In this document: positions 33,673-46,113 of the stretch, piece after piece
Position numbering within the stretch: position 1 is the stretch's first letter
Layout of the letters: every line of letters starts with the position of its first letter
Source of the DNA: Immersiella caudata
Taxonomy: Eukaryota; Ascomycota; Sordariomycetes; Sordariales; Lasiosphaeriaceae
Length of the DNA stretch: 64,000 nt
Assembly: GCA_030512335.1 (NCBI GenBank)
Contig: JAULSU010000001.1
Location: forward strand, 5,456,001-5,520,000
Direction: 5' to 3'
Program-made: the position numbers and the translations under genes
The notes under the pieces: generated by a model
What the model saw: the letters and a program-made list of their open reading frames with translations, nothing else
Databases searched by the model: none
Told to the model about the DNA's origin: nothing

Positions 33673-36468
33673 ATGAACTTCCAAAACTTGAACTTCGAAC
33701 ATGTGGAACCGCCGCGACCGAACTTAGCGAATCCGCGCCCGACATCGAACCAGACGAGCCAGTCGAGCCAGTCGGAGGCCACGACGCTGCGGGCCCGTCC
33801 GGAGGACGACCGCCCTATTCTCCTCGCCAGCTCGACCGACTATGAATCGTCCCGGTTCGAGTCGCCACCGACAGTTGTTCCCCGAGTGCCTTCCGCGTCT
33901 TCTCGTCCTCAGCGCATATCCTCCCTCTCTTCCTCCACAGAACCCGAAGTGTACGGCCCCGACCGCCTGTTTGGCGCTCCGCAACAAGTACAGGCACCGG
34001 CCCAAGCACAAGTAGCGCGGGCATATTCCCGACCCATTGTCATCGAAGGCCCGTTGCGCCGCGTCCCTGACCTGCCCATTTCTCCGTCGTATCCACCGCG
34101 AGAGTGGGAGCCCAGTTTCAACAACGCCGGCATGGCCACCGACTTCAGGGACCAACTAGCCCGTTTGGAGGGCGTAGTGACCCCCGGAGTCGACGACACA
34201 CCTTATATCCAGTACGCTATCGAAGCTCTTACCCGCCACCGAGATCGAGATACAGGATATGGCGACGGCGACTCTAGCAGTGACGACGGCATCGATCTGC
34301 CCCCGCCCCCTTTCTTCCCCGGACAACAACCCTCACACTATCAGCCTTATCCTCCCCAGCAAGATGGCTACACACACGATCCGGCGCCGATGCCATTGCC
34401 CCCGGCGCAAGCGCACGAGGTCTACATTCCTCAACCTCCTGCAGCCCAGATACCCCAAGGGCAAATTCACTACGATCCTCGCTTCCTCGAGCACCTGGAA
34501 CCGCCACGGCCTGTACAAGATCCCCGCGCCTCGGCGGAGACACTTGCTTCTAGCTTGAAGAACGGCCAGCGAATGACCCAGCCCTACGAGTGGAGGCCCG
34601 TCGATAAGGATTTCATTGTTTCGACAATTGGCGAGCAAAAGGGCGCTGGGGTTCCAGACCTAAGCTTCAGACCAACTGCCCTGCGCGCTCCGTCGTTGTT
34701 GGCATTGATGCTGCTCTGTGTGCTCATGATTGCGGCACTGATGCTCTCAGCTGTCTATTCGGAGCTCCACCGCGGCTTATTACCATACGTCAGCATATAC
34801 GGAGGGCATTACTTCCTCTTCCGTGTGCTCCCACCTGTCATTGGAGCTGTCCTGCTGCTTTATGCGCAGTTTATCATCACCACTATCTTCCGCACACTGC
34901 CGTTTGTACAGCTCGCATCCGAAAACCGCGATGAGAGGGACGGCGCCCTCTTCCAGGATCTCTTCCCAAAGTCGTTTCTCTGGCCTCGGCTAGTCGGAAC
35001 TTGGCAGACTTGGGTCCCGATTCTCATCACCTGGTTGCTGAATCTGACGATCCCCCTGCAGAACTCGCTGTTCACAGTGCTTCTGGTGGATGGGCAGTGG
35101 ACATGGGCGACCACTCAAGGCGTTGCCTGGACGCTGGTCGCGCTGTATCTCGCGCTGTTTGTCTCGACGGTGATTGTTTGGAGATATTGGGCGGATTTGG
35201 AAGCGACAGGCTTGATGTGGGATCCGAGATCGCTCGCCGATATTGCAGCCATCGTGTCGGACACCAACATCTCCGACGACTACCACGGCACGCAGCTGGC
35301 TAAGACGAGAGAGGGAATCAGGTTCGCATTGCGCCGCCGAGCTGGTGATAGGCTCGGCTACTGGACATGGAAGGATGGAAGACTGGGATTTTGGTACACT
35401 CTGGGGGCCTCTCTCGACAACCTGAACACCCTCCCCCTCACCAAAGAGCAGCTCACCGGTCAGCGGATGACAAAGGATGGCGAGAAGCGCGCAATGTTTG
35501 ATGAGCAGGGAGTGCGAGTGAGCGACATCGATATCGAGGGTTCGGGACGCTCCGCCCAAGGCCGATACCGTTACCTCCCCTGGTGCCTTCAGAACAACCA
35601 GGTCCTCTACTTCATCGTCACTGCCTTCGTCTTCCTCCTCGCCCTCTTCATCGTGTCCTTCCTACCCTCGACTCGTGTCACCAATGGTTTCCTACCGGGT
35701 CTTCCGGCCGCCCCAACCCCTGGCGTCTTCTCCGCCGCCAACTTCCTCTACTCCTTCATACCCTCCCTCCTCGGAATGATCATGTTCCTCCTCTTCCAAT
35801 CCCTCGACATGAACCTGCGCATTCTCCAACCCTGGGCCGCCCTCTCGGATCCCCGGGGCGCCCGTGCCTCGCACTCCATCCTCGCCGACTACGCCGCTTG
35901 TGCACCCCTCCAATCCACCTTCTGCGCTGTTCGTAACGGCCATTACCGCGTCGCCATAATCTCAATCCTAGCCACCCTCTTCGTCCTCATCCCTTCCCTT
36001 TCGGGCGCGACATTCATGGCTCTCACTCCCCCAAGCGGAGTCGTTCACATGTTCCCCAACATCCCGGCCTTCGCAGTCACACTCGTCCTCCTGGTCCTCT
36101 ACCTCGTCGCTCTCATCTCCCTCCTACCTGGCCGCAGAACATTCCGCTTGCCGCATGCAGTCACCTGCCTGGCGGAGATCATCTCCTTCCTCGCCAACGA
36201 GGATCTACTATCCGACCTGTCCTTCAAGCAGTGCAGGAACAGAGACGAGATGCTGAGTAAGCTGGGGTTGAACAGCGGAGGAAAGGGAAAGGTGGACACG
36301 CAGAGTGTGTGGGTGTTCGGTGGGGGGAGCAGTGCGGGTGTTGGTCCTGTGGAGGCAGGTGGGGAGGATGTGTTGGGCATCAGGAGGATGAGGAAGTTCA
36401 CGGAGAAGAGGAAGGTCAGGAAGAGTCAGATTAGGAGGGGAGGGAGGCTTGGCAAGGTTATGGTGTAG
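33673..36468 (+). CDS. Large DUF3433 multi-pass membrane protein
   Basis: This is a single exon of 931 aa. The N-terminal 330 residues are Pro/Ser/Gln-rich and probably cytosolic and disordered. The rest has about eight hydrophobic helices in two groups: the first at about 337-500 (LLALMLLCVLMIAALML, PPVIGAVLLLYAQFIITTIF, TWVPILITWLLNL, TLVALYLALFVSTVIVWRYW), the second at about 645-825. After each group comes a block with FRTLPFVQLA-like or FQSLDMNLRILQPWAAL text followed by an acidic/Gly stretch, the mark of the duplicated DUF3433 module. Between the groups lies a soluble region (about 500-640) with WTWKDGRLGFWYTLG. The tail is basic. Function is unknown; some databases carry a purine-enzyme name for relatives, but I see nothing in this protein that supports it. 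The start is the first ATG of the frame. Confidence 0.85.
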   Translation: MNFQNLNFEHVEPPRPNLANPRPTSNQTSQSSQSEATTLRARPEDDRPILLASSTDYESSRFESPPTVVPRVPSASSRPQRISSLSSSTEPEVYGPDRLFGAPQQVQAPAQAQVARAYSRPIVIEGPLRRVPDLPISPSYPPREWEPSFNNAGMATDFRDQLARLEGVVTPGVDDTPYIQYAIEALTRHRDRDTGYGDGDSSSDDGIDLPPPPFFPGQQPSHYQPYPPQQDGYTHDPAPMPLPPAQAHEVYIPQPPAAQIPQGQIHYDPRFLEHLEPPRPVQDPRASAETLASSLKNGQRMTQPYEWRPVDKDFIVSTIGEQKGAGVPDLSFRPTALRAPSLLALMLLCVLMIAALMLSAVYSELHRGLLPYVSIYGGHYFLFRVLPPVIGAVLLLYAQFIITTIFRTLPFVQLASENRDERDGALFQDLFPKSFLWPRLVGTWQTWVPILITWLLNLTIPLQNSLFTVLLVDGQWTWATTQGVAWTLVALYLALFVSTVIVWRYWADLEATGLMWDPRSLADIAAIVSDTNISDDYHGTQLAKTREGIRFALRRRAGDRLGYWTWKDGRLGFWYTLGASLDNLNTLPLTKEQLTGQRMTKDGEKRAMFDEQGVRVSDIDIEGSGRSAQGRYRYLPWCLQNNQVLYFIVTAFVFLLALFIVSFLPSTRVTNGFLPGLPAAPTPGVFSAANFLYSFIPSLLGMIMFLLFQSLDMNLRILQPWAALSDPRGARASHSILADYAACAPLQSTFCAVRNGHYRVAIISILATLFVLIPSLSGATFMALTPPSGVVHMFPNIPAFAVTLVLLVLYLVALISLLPGRRTFRLPHAVTCLAEIISFLANEDLLSDLSFKQCRNRDEMLSKLGLNSGGKGKVDTQSVWVFGGGSSAGVGPVEAGGEDVLGIRRMRKFTEKRKVRKSQIRRGGRLGKVMV

Positions 36469-37769
36469 GGGTGCATGAGTGATGCAGAGTGCGGTGGGTT
36501 CGTTGGGTTCGATTCACGGGTGGATGTTGTTTGGGACGTATCGGGTTGGCGAGAAGGGAGTTTGGTTTGATTTGGGATTAAAATGCATAGCAACGGCGAA
36601 TGGGTTTGGGTATAGGTTTCACGGGCGTTATGTTCATGGGTTATGATTTACGGTCATGGTAACGGTTATGGTTAGCATTTGATGTTGGCTACGAGGAGAC
36701 GACGGAGTCTGGTGCGGACAATTATTCTAATTCTTAGTTGGCCGCATGGCAACATGCGGATCGTATGGGTTCAGGTGAGAGGGCTTGTGAATAGACTCGG
36801 AAGTAGGTGTATGTGGAAGAAGTAGACGATTCGGATCTGGAACAAGTTGGTTCCAAATGAGATGGAAGCATTGAACACCATCACCAAAGTTGCCCCAATA
36901 ACCAGCGCAAAGGTAGGTATCTCAACATCTCCGAAGGCTTGCTGAAAAGAACTTCACATTACATGATGACATGGTGCCCACCCCGCAAAATACCTACCCA
37001 ATCCCGATCCCGACGACAGGCGACGTTACCCCATACACTTGAAGGCTGTTGTCTTACAACCACACATTTCATTCCACCCAACAGCCGCCTCGCCTGGGGC
37101 TGAAATCTCACCAACGACTCGGGTCACAGCCAATAGGTTCGTTCGCACATGACAAATCGCTCCTTTGCGAACTACGTTTCAGATTTTACTTTCTGTGCAC
37201 CTCGGATTTCGAAGTCTGTACTTGTGTGTGTGTGATAATCGCGTCGCTGAAGGGAGTGTGAAATGCAAGGCTGGAGGTAACCAGAGGTCGCCAGTTTCTC
37301 CCATACATGCGCGCGTCGATGGGACCGGAAGTGGCATGTCATCGATGACATAAATTTCTTCCTGGGCTTCGTCACTAACGGATACCCGTAGTATGTGATG
37401 AATTCCATTCCTTTCTAGTTTTTTCGTCCGATCGCACAGCCCCATTCAATCGGGGGTGAACGTAGGAGAGGGAGGGAGACTCAAACTGAATACTAGTAGC
37501 GCAAAGAAACACACACAACTCAATATAATGCAAACAATACAATAGAAATTACATTTTGTCGTCAGTCAAACCAGCTTGGAACAAGAAAGACATGATGCCA
37601 TCAGTGTCAATGTCCACCCAATGCTGTGATCTGCATGTCCATCGTTAACCATACGCTCCGTTCCATATGTCGTATCGTAATCATATCATGCTTATCATGT
37701 CCATATCCTTTTCCGTATCATGAAACCCAAACCCAAATATCCACAGATCCGCAACAAACCAGATCGTCT
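36469..37769. other. Convergent 3' spacer
   Basis: This 1.3-kb stretch lies between two genes that face each other and should contain both 3' UTRs. I see no gene. Confidence 0.6.
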
Positions 37770-39128
37770 TCAAGCGCTCCACCTTCCCAAGATCCTCCCG
37801 AACACCTCACTGCTCCCCCTCCCCAGCCACGCCTTGTCTCCCTTTCCCTCGCCAACGTCCCCTTGTCCTGCATCCCCGCCACGCTCCCCACCCATCGTCT
37901 CAGCCCTAGACCGTGATCTTTGCGAAGGAGCGGAAATAGCAGACATCCTTCCAGCAGCGACACTTGCGCTTCGTGGATGGTGGTTGCTTGACTTGTCCTT
38001 CCTAAGCGGGTGCGCGAGGCCATGGATCACCCTCCTTGCAAAGCCGTGAGCGGGGGCATCTCCGTTGACACTTTCTGTATCAGAATCGAAATCGAAGACG
38101 GAGACTACCGGCGGTGTGGGGGCGCGATCTCTGGTAGGGGTGTTGGTGTTGGTGCTGGTGCTAGTAGGTAGTGGTGGTAATGGCCGGAGAGAGGACTGAG
38201 CTCGCTTTGCTGCTTGCTGCGCCTGAGTCTGCGCGAGACGGGCTAAAGAAGGGGCTGAGTTGGTAGTAATTTTGGAGAAGGAAAGCTTGCGAAGGTTGGC
38301 GAGAGGTGGCCGACGGCATGCCGGGCGGGCTTGGGCTGGAAGGTCGGGGAGGGGTTTATGGCGGGAGGCTGGCCTTGACGCCTCGGATTGGAGGGCAGGG
38401 AAGGGAATCAGAGGGGATCCAGTGGTTGGGGTGGCAGCTCTTCTTGTTGCTTGAACAATGGATCTTGTGGGCTTTGGCAAAGCAGCGGGACCCTTAGGCG
38501 GGGAGGCTGTGAGGTTCACAGAGCAGGCGCCACGACTAGATACGCTCGATCTTTGGGTGTCGATGGATGACTGCGATGTGGATATGGTGATGGAGCCGGT
38601 TCGTGGCCTGGACAGTGAGGATCTTGGTGGGCCTGGTGGGCTAGCCGGAGGGAAGATCGAGTACCGTGGCCTAGGTATTTTGGAACGTTGCCTTTCGGTA
38701 GTCGTTCCAAACAATGGCATGGAGGATGTGCTTTGCTGGTCCTTGGCATGGTTTTGCTGTAGAATATGAAGTTGACTCCTGGGTTCCATGCTCAAGTGTT
38801 GCTCTGGTCCGACCTCGCGAATAGTGGTAGGCGAGCTGAGAAGTGCTGGGTAAGGTGATGCCCTCGACATCCTGGCGTTCATTTGACTCTGCCAAAACGA
38901 ATCCCAGAGCTCGGCACCTTGATACTCGTAGTCGTCGGCCGAAATGTCACTACCGTGATCCTCGACCATGCCTGGTACACAGTCAGACCCAAGAGAGTCC
39001 CTGCTGGCCTCTTGGTCGTCTTGGGAGGGAGGACACTGGGCTTCAGGAGGCGGGTGCGTATAATTCGGTACGAGGTGATGTTTTGCTGCACGTTGGCCGA
39101 TAGTATGGCGGCTGGGACGGTCCATCAT
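37770..39128 (-). CDS. Ser/Pro-rich protein of unknown function
   Basis: This is a single minus-strand frame of 452 aa from ATG 39128 (MMDRPSRHTIG). The frame stays open for another 70 codons upstream, but that part is Cys/Pro-rich and less protein-like, so I start at the double Met. I recognise no domain. An early acidic stretch (EDHGSDISADDYEYQGAELWDSFW) reads partly as a short conserved-looking motif near residues 55-80. The remainder is low-complexity, rich in Ser, Pro, Arg and Thr, with KIPRPRYSIFPP, a repeated RPLPPLP-type proline patch and a Thr/Asn alternation (TSTSTNTNT) that is encoded by a short tandem repeat. The C-terminus is Gly/Asp-rich and ends in GSSEVFGRILGRW. The composition suggests a disordered regulatory or cytoskeleton-associated protein; that is inference. 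Long low-complexity frames can be spurious, but the codon pattern and intact 1.4-kb frame favour a real gene. Confidence 0.65.
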   Translation of the reverse strand: MMDRPSRHTIGQRAAKHHLVPNYTHPPPEAQCPPSQDDQEASRDSLGSDCVPGMVEDHGSDISADDYEYQGAELWDSFWQSQMNARMSRASPYPALLSSPTTIREVGPEQHLSMEPRSQLHILQQNHAKDQQSTSSMPLFGTTTERQRSKIPRPRYSIFPPASPPGPPRSSLSRPRTGSITISTSQSSIDTQRSSVSSRGACSVNLTASPPKGPAALPKPTRSIVQATRRAATPTTGSPLIPFPALQSEASRPASRHKPLPDLPAQARPACRRPPLANLRKLSFSKITTNSAPSLARLAQTQAQQAAKRAQSSLRPLPPLPTSTSTNTNTPTRDRAPTPPVVSVFDFDSDTESVNGDAPAHGFARRVIHGLAHPLRKDKSSNHHPRSASVAAGRMSAISAPSQRSRSRAETMGGERGGDAGQGDVGEGKGDKAWLGRGSSEVFGRILGRWSA

Positions 39129-41153
39129 GGCACACTGACCTGACGCACAATGTTCACTAGAGACGGGTCGACGTGGGCATATGGGGCAGGGTGAAGTGGA
39201 GGCAAGCAGAGCAACAAGCAAGTATGTTGAGCGGTTGGACATCAGACCAGAGTCAGAGTTACCTCGACAGCGTAACATGGGGTGGATGGGGATATATGTT
39301 GGGAGGAATCGAAGCTGCCGGGTGCCCCCTCCTGACAAAGGGACTCATGCCGGCAAGTGCTGGTCCGTCTTGCCTGACAGACTGAGGACCAGACTGAGAG
39401 GGGGGGCCAAACATCCCGCGTAAACAAGGTGAGGGAGGTGGGCCAAGGAATGTCTGCCGACCCCAAAAAATGCCACTCTCAGCAAGGGGCCAAGACGCAC
39501 CACAGGGCATACCCGCTCGTGGAGGGCTGCCAGGGCTGCCCTGTGACCCCAGGGAGGAACTTGGGAAGCGGGCAGTACACCCTCCAGACTCGACCCGACG
39601 GTCGGGTGTCTCTCTGTCAGTACCGGAATGAGAAAAATGAAGGAATGCGCATGCAAAGGCTTGCAGCGCATGGGGGGTATAGCCCTCTCAGCGTATCCAA
39701 AGCATGCATTGCAAAAGAAAGCAGTGTAATGCGCATACGAAGCGTGTGGCAGGCCACAGAGAGCTGATACGCCGACGAAGCCGCCAGCGCCTTTCTCTGC
39801 TGCGCGAGAAGCAATGAGAAGCAAGTTCACCCGAGCATGGACGGCCAGCAGGGAGCCGCGCAGAGAAGGGAGAGTGGCAGGGAGCAGCACACTAATGCCG
39901 CCGACGGCCGAGACAAGCAACGCCGTGACCAAGTAACGCAGAGCGGGTCATAGTGGTAACGGCGTGTATCTGATGGCGTAACAAACGAGACATTCTCTCG
40001 CTCGCCTCCGCCTTTTGCGATTGCCGCGGGCGATCTCCCGAGAGCCGGAGCTGAGAGCCCGGGGCCGCTGCTGCGCTTCGCATGAGGGTCCCGGGGATCG
40101 CCAAGCCAAGAAGGGGGGGCAACAAACGGATTCGAGGAGCACAAAAGCCGCCGAACACAGCGTGGGCATAGCCGCGGGTGCGACTTGTCAAAAAGAAGCC
40201 AGACAATTTGTTGGGCGAGGGAGCCCAGCAGCCAGGCATCGCACGCAAACCGCATATGCTGTGTTTGAGCGGGTAGGTGACGACGAACACATTCTCTCGG
40301 AAGGAAAGAAAACTGGGTTGCTTTTCCCTGGTTTCCAAGCGGAAGCGTTTCCAACCCGAGGAAGGTGCTTACTCCCTGCGCAATCTGGTCCGTGCCCAGC
40401 GCCAATCAACCCGCACTCTGAGCCTCCAGCTCCCTCCTGATGGATCATTTTTCTCAACGTCGAGTCGGCTTTTCCCTCCGATCCGCCATCTCGCCAACCT
40501 TCTGGTCAAGCCAGCGGCGGCGCGTTTGCAGATGCAGCAGCCAAGTATCATAACTGACAGTCTTAAGATCAGACCGAAACATTACGAGTCTCCCATCATC
40601 AGGTAGAAGCAATCAATCCGCAGGCACAGCTCGCCCGTCTCGTCTCAAGTTGCAACCACGCCGCATCAAGGCAGCAAAAAAAACCAAAAAAACCTGTAGC
40701 CATCCGATACAACACCAAACTTGTAATAAAAAAAACCAAGCCCTCTCTCACACTCACCCACGCATCACATTTGACAGGAAAAAGCCTAAGAGAGGGGACG
40801 CGAGAAAGCAACACATATTGCAGGGTTAATGCGCCGTTAGTCCCAAATCTGCCAGAGACACCACAAGAAGCCGCTTGAATACGCCACGGCTTAGAGACAG
40901 CAGATGGTGGCAACAACGGGCGTCTTTCACACATCGAAATCAAGACATTACGAGGGTGTGGTGGATCCGAAACGAGTTGCCCTGTTCTTGCTGTTCACGT
41001 AACACGACCGGCTCATCTCCTTCGCACAAACCTCAGTCATCCTTAGTCACAACGATACAATAGAAACCTGAAAAAATAGCAACCACTCAGACATCTATCC
41101 ATCCCCTCATCAGCCACCCACCGCACGGCGATCCTGACCGGATCCCAATGAGC
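39129..41153. other. 2.0-kb spacer upstream of the Ser/Pro-rich gene
   Basis: This stretch contains the promoter of the Ser/Pro-rich gene and, at its right end, the 3' UTR of the seven-helix protein gene. A-rich patches lie at 40675-40740. I see no gene; the minus-strand frame at 39827-40405 lacks any domain. Confidence 0.55.
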
Positions 41154-42621
41154 TCATGTCGCCCGACCCCCGATCCTGCTCTCCGTCGCCGCTGACGCCG
41201 CCCTGACAACATCATGGTACATCCGCCAGTCCTCACCTTCCTCCTCACCTTCCTCCTCCCCATCCTGCCACTCTCCCCTCTTCTCGCCAGTCTCGCAACT
41301 CCTACTGCTCCCACTCTTGATGCTGCTCATGTCTCGTCCCCGCATCACGATCTGAACGGGGCTCTCCCGACTCGCCAAGACGGGCCCGCCACCAAGACCG
41401 GCCCCCATCCCCACTCCCGCGACGGGAGGCCCACAACTCTGATTCCACATGACCTTTCCTCTCAACATTCTTCTCCCCCGCGACTGTGTGCCATACTCGA
41501 CCTCAATATCGGGGCACCTATACGGCCTGTTAATTCCAAGCGTTTCAAAAGCCCCTGGCATCCAACGTCTCGCCAAGGGCCACAGCGCTGGCACCGACGC
41601 TGTGATGATGGCCAAGTTGATTTCAACCGCGCTTGTAACGTAACCGATTGAGTAATGCCGGTCTTCCACGGCGATGTAGTACAGCCTGATGATGTAGTAA
41701 AGCCTGACCACGCTGATAATCGTGACGAGACCTCCTAAAAGGAACACCGCCAGTAGCGCATTCCTCACCCGCTTATTGAGCTTCAAGCCGAGGAATATGA
41801 AGAACGGGATCAAAAGCGTCAGCACATCCGTAACAATATTCACCACCGCGAGGGAAAGGCTGTAGATATCCCGACGAATGCACTTTGGCCGGCCTCCTCC
41901 CGGCAGAGTCACCCATGGCGCCTCAATGGGGAGACATTGCACAATGGCGATGGGAAGAAAGGTGAGGAGCTGCAGCAGATTGAAGAGTATCATACCGCGG
42001 CAAGCTACTCTGACGGGGGTCTTGGTGCCGCCCAAGCGGAGGAGGAAGAGCAGGGCGGACACTTTGACGAGGGCAAGGAGGGGGTTGTAGACGAGGCCGT
42101 TGATGAAGATCCAGAAGGCGCCGAGATTGAAGGGGACGTTTGGGGGCACGGCGGAATCGTGGATGCCCCAGTAGGCTGACCGGAGGACTTGGGGATGATG
42201 TCAGTTGGGGGATTTTGCGGCATGTGGTAAGGGGCATATACCGAACGCTGTGAACACTGCCTGAAAAAGGGCCAGTGTCTGCCGGTGGGTGCTGTCAGTG
42301 TTGAGTTCTTGGAAGGTAGATGGGCACTGCAACTAACCATGGCCAGGAAGATCAGCCAGTCGTCTAGTTCCTTTCCATTAGCCATCAGTAGGTAGGATTG
42401 GGGTCGTCTCTTGGAAACCTACCCATCCCGAAGCCCTTGGCTAGGCTTCGGGAGTAGGCTCGAAGGCAGCAGACTGTGAAAGACAAGGCTGGGAAGAATA
42501 CAACAATGACAAATCCCAAGATCTGCAGCCCATCGTAGGGATACGGGCCATACATTCTTTCGTCTGGGAAAATGACAAATGCGTCGGGGAGCAACAGAGG
42601 CTTTCTCTCCCTGCTGGCCAT
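41154..42621 (-). CDS. Seven-helix rhodopsin-like / PTH11-related membrane protein
   Basis: Four exons (42621-42423, 42363-42338, 42278-42242, 42175-41154) give 427 aa. Introns are 59, 59 and 66 nt. Splicing restores the family signature GFGMDDWLIFLAM at the end of helix 2. About seven hydrophobic helices follow in the pattern of the fungal rhodopsin-domain integral membrane proteins: GLQILGFVIVVFFPALSF, DDWLIFLAMTLALFQAVF, the FWIFINGLVYNPLLALVKVS region, GMILFNLLQLLTFLPIAIV, YSLSLAVVNIVTDVLTLLIP, ALLAVFLLGGLVTIISVVRL and the YVTSAVEINLAIITASVPAL segment. The C-terminal 130 residues are cytosolic, Gly/Ser/Arg-rich and acidic near the end (a run of Glu and Gly). PTH11-type members in plant pathogens sense surface cues, but most relatives have no known ligand and I assign none. 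No CFEM domain is present. Confidence 0.85.
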
Positions 42622-45600
42622 GGCGATCAATACTGTCGACAACTCCCCATCTGTTATTGAGAATATCTTGTATAGACTTGGTACCCCTAGATATGAGAAG
42701 AAAGGGCCGAAGCGAGGTGAACCAGAAACACAGTCCTTTTGACCATGTCCCCCGGCTCTGTGTTCAATGTAGGGTTAACTGTGCCCCTTACGTACCGCAG
42801 CTGAACCGCCGCTCGCAAAGCCCTACGAGCGGGTCGACCAAGTGATGTCAAAAGTAGGCTCGGCGGCGTGCACACCGTTATCCAGACCTTGCGGGAGGCA
42901 AGGTATGCAAGCGGGGCCAATTGCGTACTTCCCCGAGCGACCGGCCGGCGACGGAAGAGAAGTGAAGGCACCCTACGAGGGCTATGACTACTCTCTGTGG
43001 AGGGAATCGAGCTAAAACGATCCCGCCGCTTGCAATCCTACCCAGAATCCCAGCGTTGCCTAGGGAAAAGGGACAAAGATAGACGGGCACAGCCAAGTGC
43101 GGCGAAGGGAGTCGTGTTCTTTTGGTACGGCATCTGATTGATCAACCAAGGCCGTCTGGAGCTCAGGACGGTAAGCCTTCCCCATAGGCGCATCGGATCA
43201 CCCCAGCGAGTCGCCGGGTCGAATCTGCCCTGAACTACTAAAGGCGCGTCGCAAATAAACTCAAACAGGGACCCGTCCGAAGACATTCGAGTGCGCCTGC
43301 TGTCAAAAGTTCGCCAACGGCGCAGGCGTGTCAGCTTCCTGTTTGGGTTGCATTGTGCGACTGTTTCGTTGTGCCACCCTCCCATTGCGACCTACACCAT
43401 ATCAAGTGTGTCTGTATCCTGATTGGGGGATTTGTGTTCTTGTTTGAGCCTGGAACGCCGGAGTTGAAGGGCAAGCGTAATTAGCATTAATGTGTGCGAC
43501 GACTGCTGGAATGCAGCCTTGCTTCGCCTCCGGCTAACCGCGGTGGCCCCTACTTTTAGACCGGTAGCCCCTCGATCTCGGCCCGTGGTTTGGAGGCCGG
43601 GCAGCTGATACATGACGGCGACTTTGTCGGCAGTCTTCCGCCCCCGCGCCCCCGCGTCCCCGAATGAACCCCACCCCGCCGAGCCGTTCCGCCCCCGGAT
43701 TGAGTATCGGTCGACTTTGTCACCTCTGAGATGGCATGTTTGCTTCAAGTTTTTGTCCAGAGCCTCGTCTCACAGATGGCCACAATTCCGTCCGCGCAAT
43801 AATTCACCCGCTGTATAAATTGGCCTGACCAGGCAGCTGCCAATTGCTCGCGGCTGCTCGGGGCATGGTTGACACCGGTGTGACGATCACCGACAGTATT
43901 CCTGTCAGCCATGTGCTGTCCCTGTCGATGGGAACATGGCATGGAGCAAATGAGAGCCTCGATGCAGATGACCGACGAGAGAGTGGTGATGCATTGAACC
44001 TCGTACGTGGCACGTGGGAGCTCCAGTGTGGGGATGGTTGTTGGTGAAAGCTTCAAACGAGCTCTGAGCTTATTTCCAGCAAACCCCATTCTGAGTCCGC
44101 CATTGGCGGAGACTTCGTCCCAGCCATCTCCAAGTTTCCAGGGGCCGAGCCGCTCCGCCCGGAGTCCCGCTTTTCAAACGCGTCGCCTGGTGCGCGTTGC
44201 GAACCGTTCCATCTTCTCTTCGGTGGGGCCCCATTAATTATCAATACCTGGCTGATACGCACGCGTAAAGTAACGCGACTGCTCTTTCTCCCTTCCTCGG
44301 CTGTGCGGGCGGTCGGTTCTTTCAGGGGAACGGGTTGGTGCATCGTGTCGCTGTCACGGGTTCTGGACCTGTCCAGTGTTTGGTCGGCCTCACCTGCTGG
44401 CTCTGAAATGCGTTTCTCATCATTTAGGGCGTTTGCTCACTGGCCAGTAGGATTTTACCGCAGACAGTGCCATTGACTCTGCGCATCCCTTAGGTGAAGG
44501 AGACTTCTAGCTTCTCGTTGGGTGGCGCTTGGAGGATCAGAAACCGGGCGACTGGGGGTGTCGGGAAGGTGGTGGGCAGGCCCTGTCTGATCCAGCCTAT
44601 CGGGCTCGCTTGGGTCCTGAGGCTGATTCACGATTGGAGGGGTCTTTCGTCACTTTCCTGTACGGCCAACGCACAACTTCGAGCTCGAGCCCAGCCCCCT
44701 CACTTCGACATTGCCGTCTTGTGCTGGGACCTTCGAGCATAGCGGCAATCGAGAAACCTGCTGATAATGGGTACTGATCAAGCGCATTTGCACGGTGAGG
44801 CAAACCGCGGAACAAAACCCGTGAGTTGGAGAGCGCTGCCCAGAAGCGCATTCCCAGCTTCAGGGCAGCGTCTCCTCTCAGGTTGGGCTCCGTTGCATCC
44901 CGAGCCTGCCGTGCACCCAGTGGCGATGTCTCGCAGTGGCTTGCAATGTCGTCCCACAGAAGCTTGTTGCTGCTTCAAACGGTCTTGGGCCAGTGGCTTC
45001 GTATTGTTCTGCCTGCCATGTTTTGCCGGGCCGCTGATGCGGTGCTGTTTTGTGTCTTGTGCCCATCGTCCTGCCCCAAGGCCGGGACCGTCGGGCGGGA
45101 ATTGTATATCCTGCTGCAATCAGCCCATGTCATCCGGAGACCCTGTATTTAATGACAGGAGCCCGTCCCATGGGCTTTCGGAACTGAGCCCTAGAAGACT
45201 GGCGCAGAGTGATCTGTTTGAGGTTTTCTATGCCCAGCAACCCGATGGGCCCGTGCTAAAGTGCCCATCCTTGCCTTCAATGGCACTGATGGCACTTCCC
45301 CTGTAAGCATCAGTGCAGCTTCCTCTCCCACTCAACTCTGTCCAAAATACCACGGCGCCGAGAGGTGCGTTTGCGCGGCTCGATGAATTGACCCCAATTC
45401 AAGCCATTGGCGTGCAATAATGTCCTGGTGGATAAACACTGCCTCGCCTGTGTCTAGGTCTGCGGTCCATTCGGTGGGCCGGAGCGCGGGAGGCGCTCAG
45501 GAGTTGGGAGTGACGCGGCGGTGAGCGTTGGTAGGAAGCAGGCCCAGGGAAGGTGGCCATCGGGCACCGAGGTCAACACCCACAACGCTCGGCGACAGCA

Positions 45601-46113
45601 AACCTTTCAACCGCCTCACACGATTGTTGCCCGACACCTTACAAAAACGCGCCAGGCGCATCAATGAGAGGCGACAAAACGCGACAAGCGCTTCCGCTCT
45701 CGGTCTTGGTTTTTGGCGCGGTGAGCTAAGGTGACGCTCCAGCCCAATTGCCCTATCGGCACCCGTCCGTTTTTTGGGGCCGCCGCACCTCCAACGTGAG
45801 AGGCCCAGCCACGCATTTTTACACCAAAACCGACCACCCTGTTTTCCTTTCCCGCGCAACACTGTCCTCAGCGCTGCGCATCCTTGTTTGGAGGGTTGGA
45901 CTACACCCTACATTCTGCTGTTCTTCTTGGGACCAGCGTTTTTGTTTTCCATGACGCTTCGTCGACTCCAACGATAACCAGGTGAGCGCAACGGTAAAGC
46001 CCCACGCGCTTCCCCTTCCACACCGCTCCACAAACAGCACCTAACCGCACCTTGCAGCTGCTCGCAAAGCTTTAGGGGACCACATCTGTCACTCGTCACC
46101 ACTACCGTGGTGA
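42622..46113. other. 3.5-kb divergent intergenic region
   Basis: This stretch lies between the minus-strand seven-helix gene and the plus-strand coiled-coil gene, so it holds both promoters. I find no further gene. Near the right end there is a possible leader intron (45982-46057, donor GTGAGC, branch CTAAC, acceptor TTGCAG) preceded by a nine-codon upstream frame starting at ATG 45951. Confidence 0.55.
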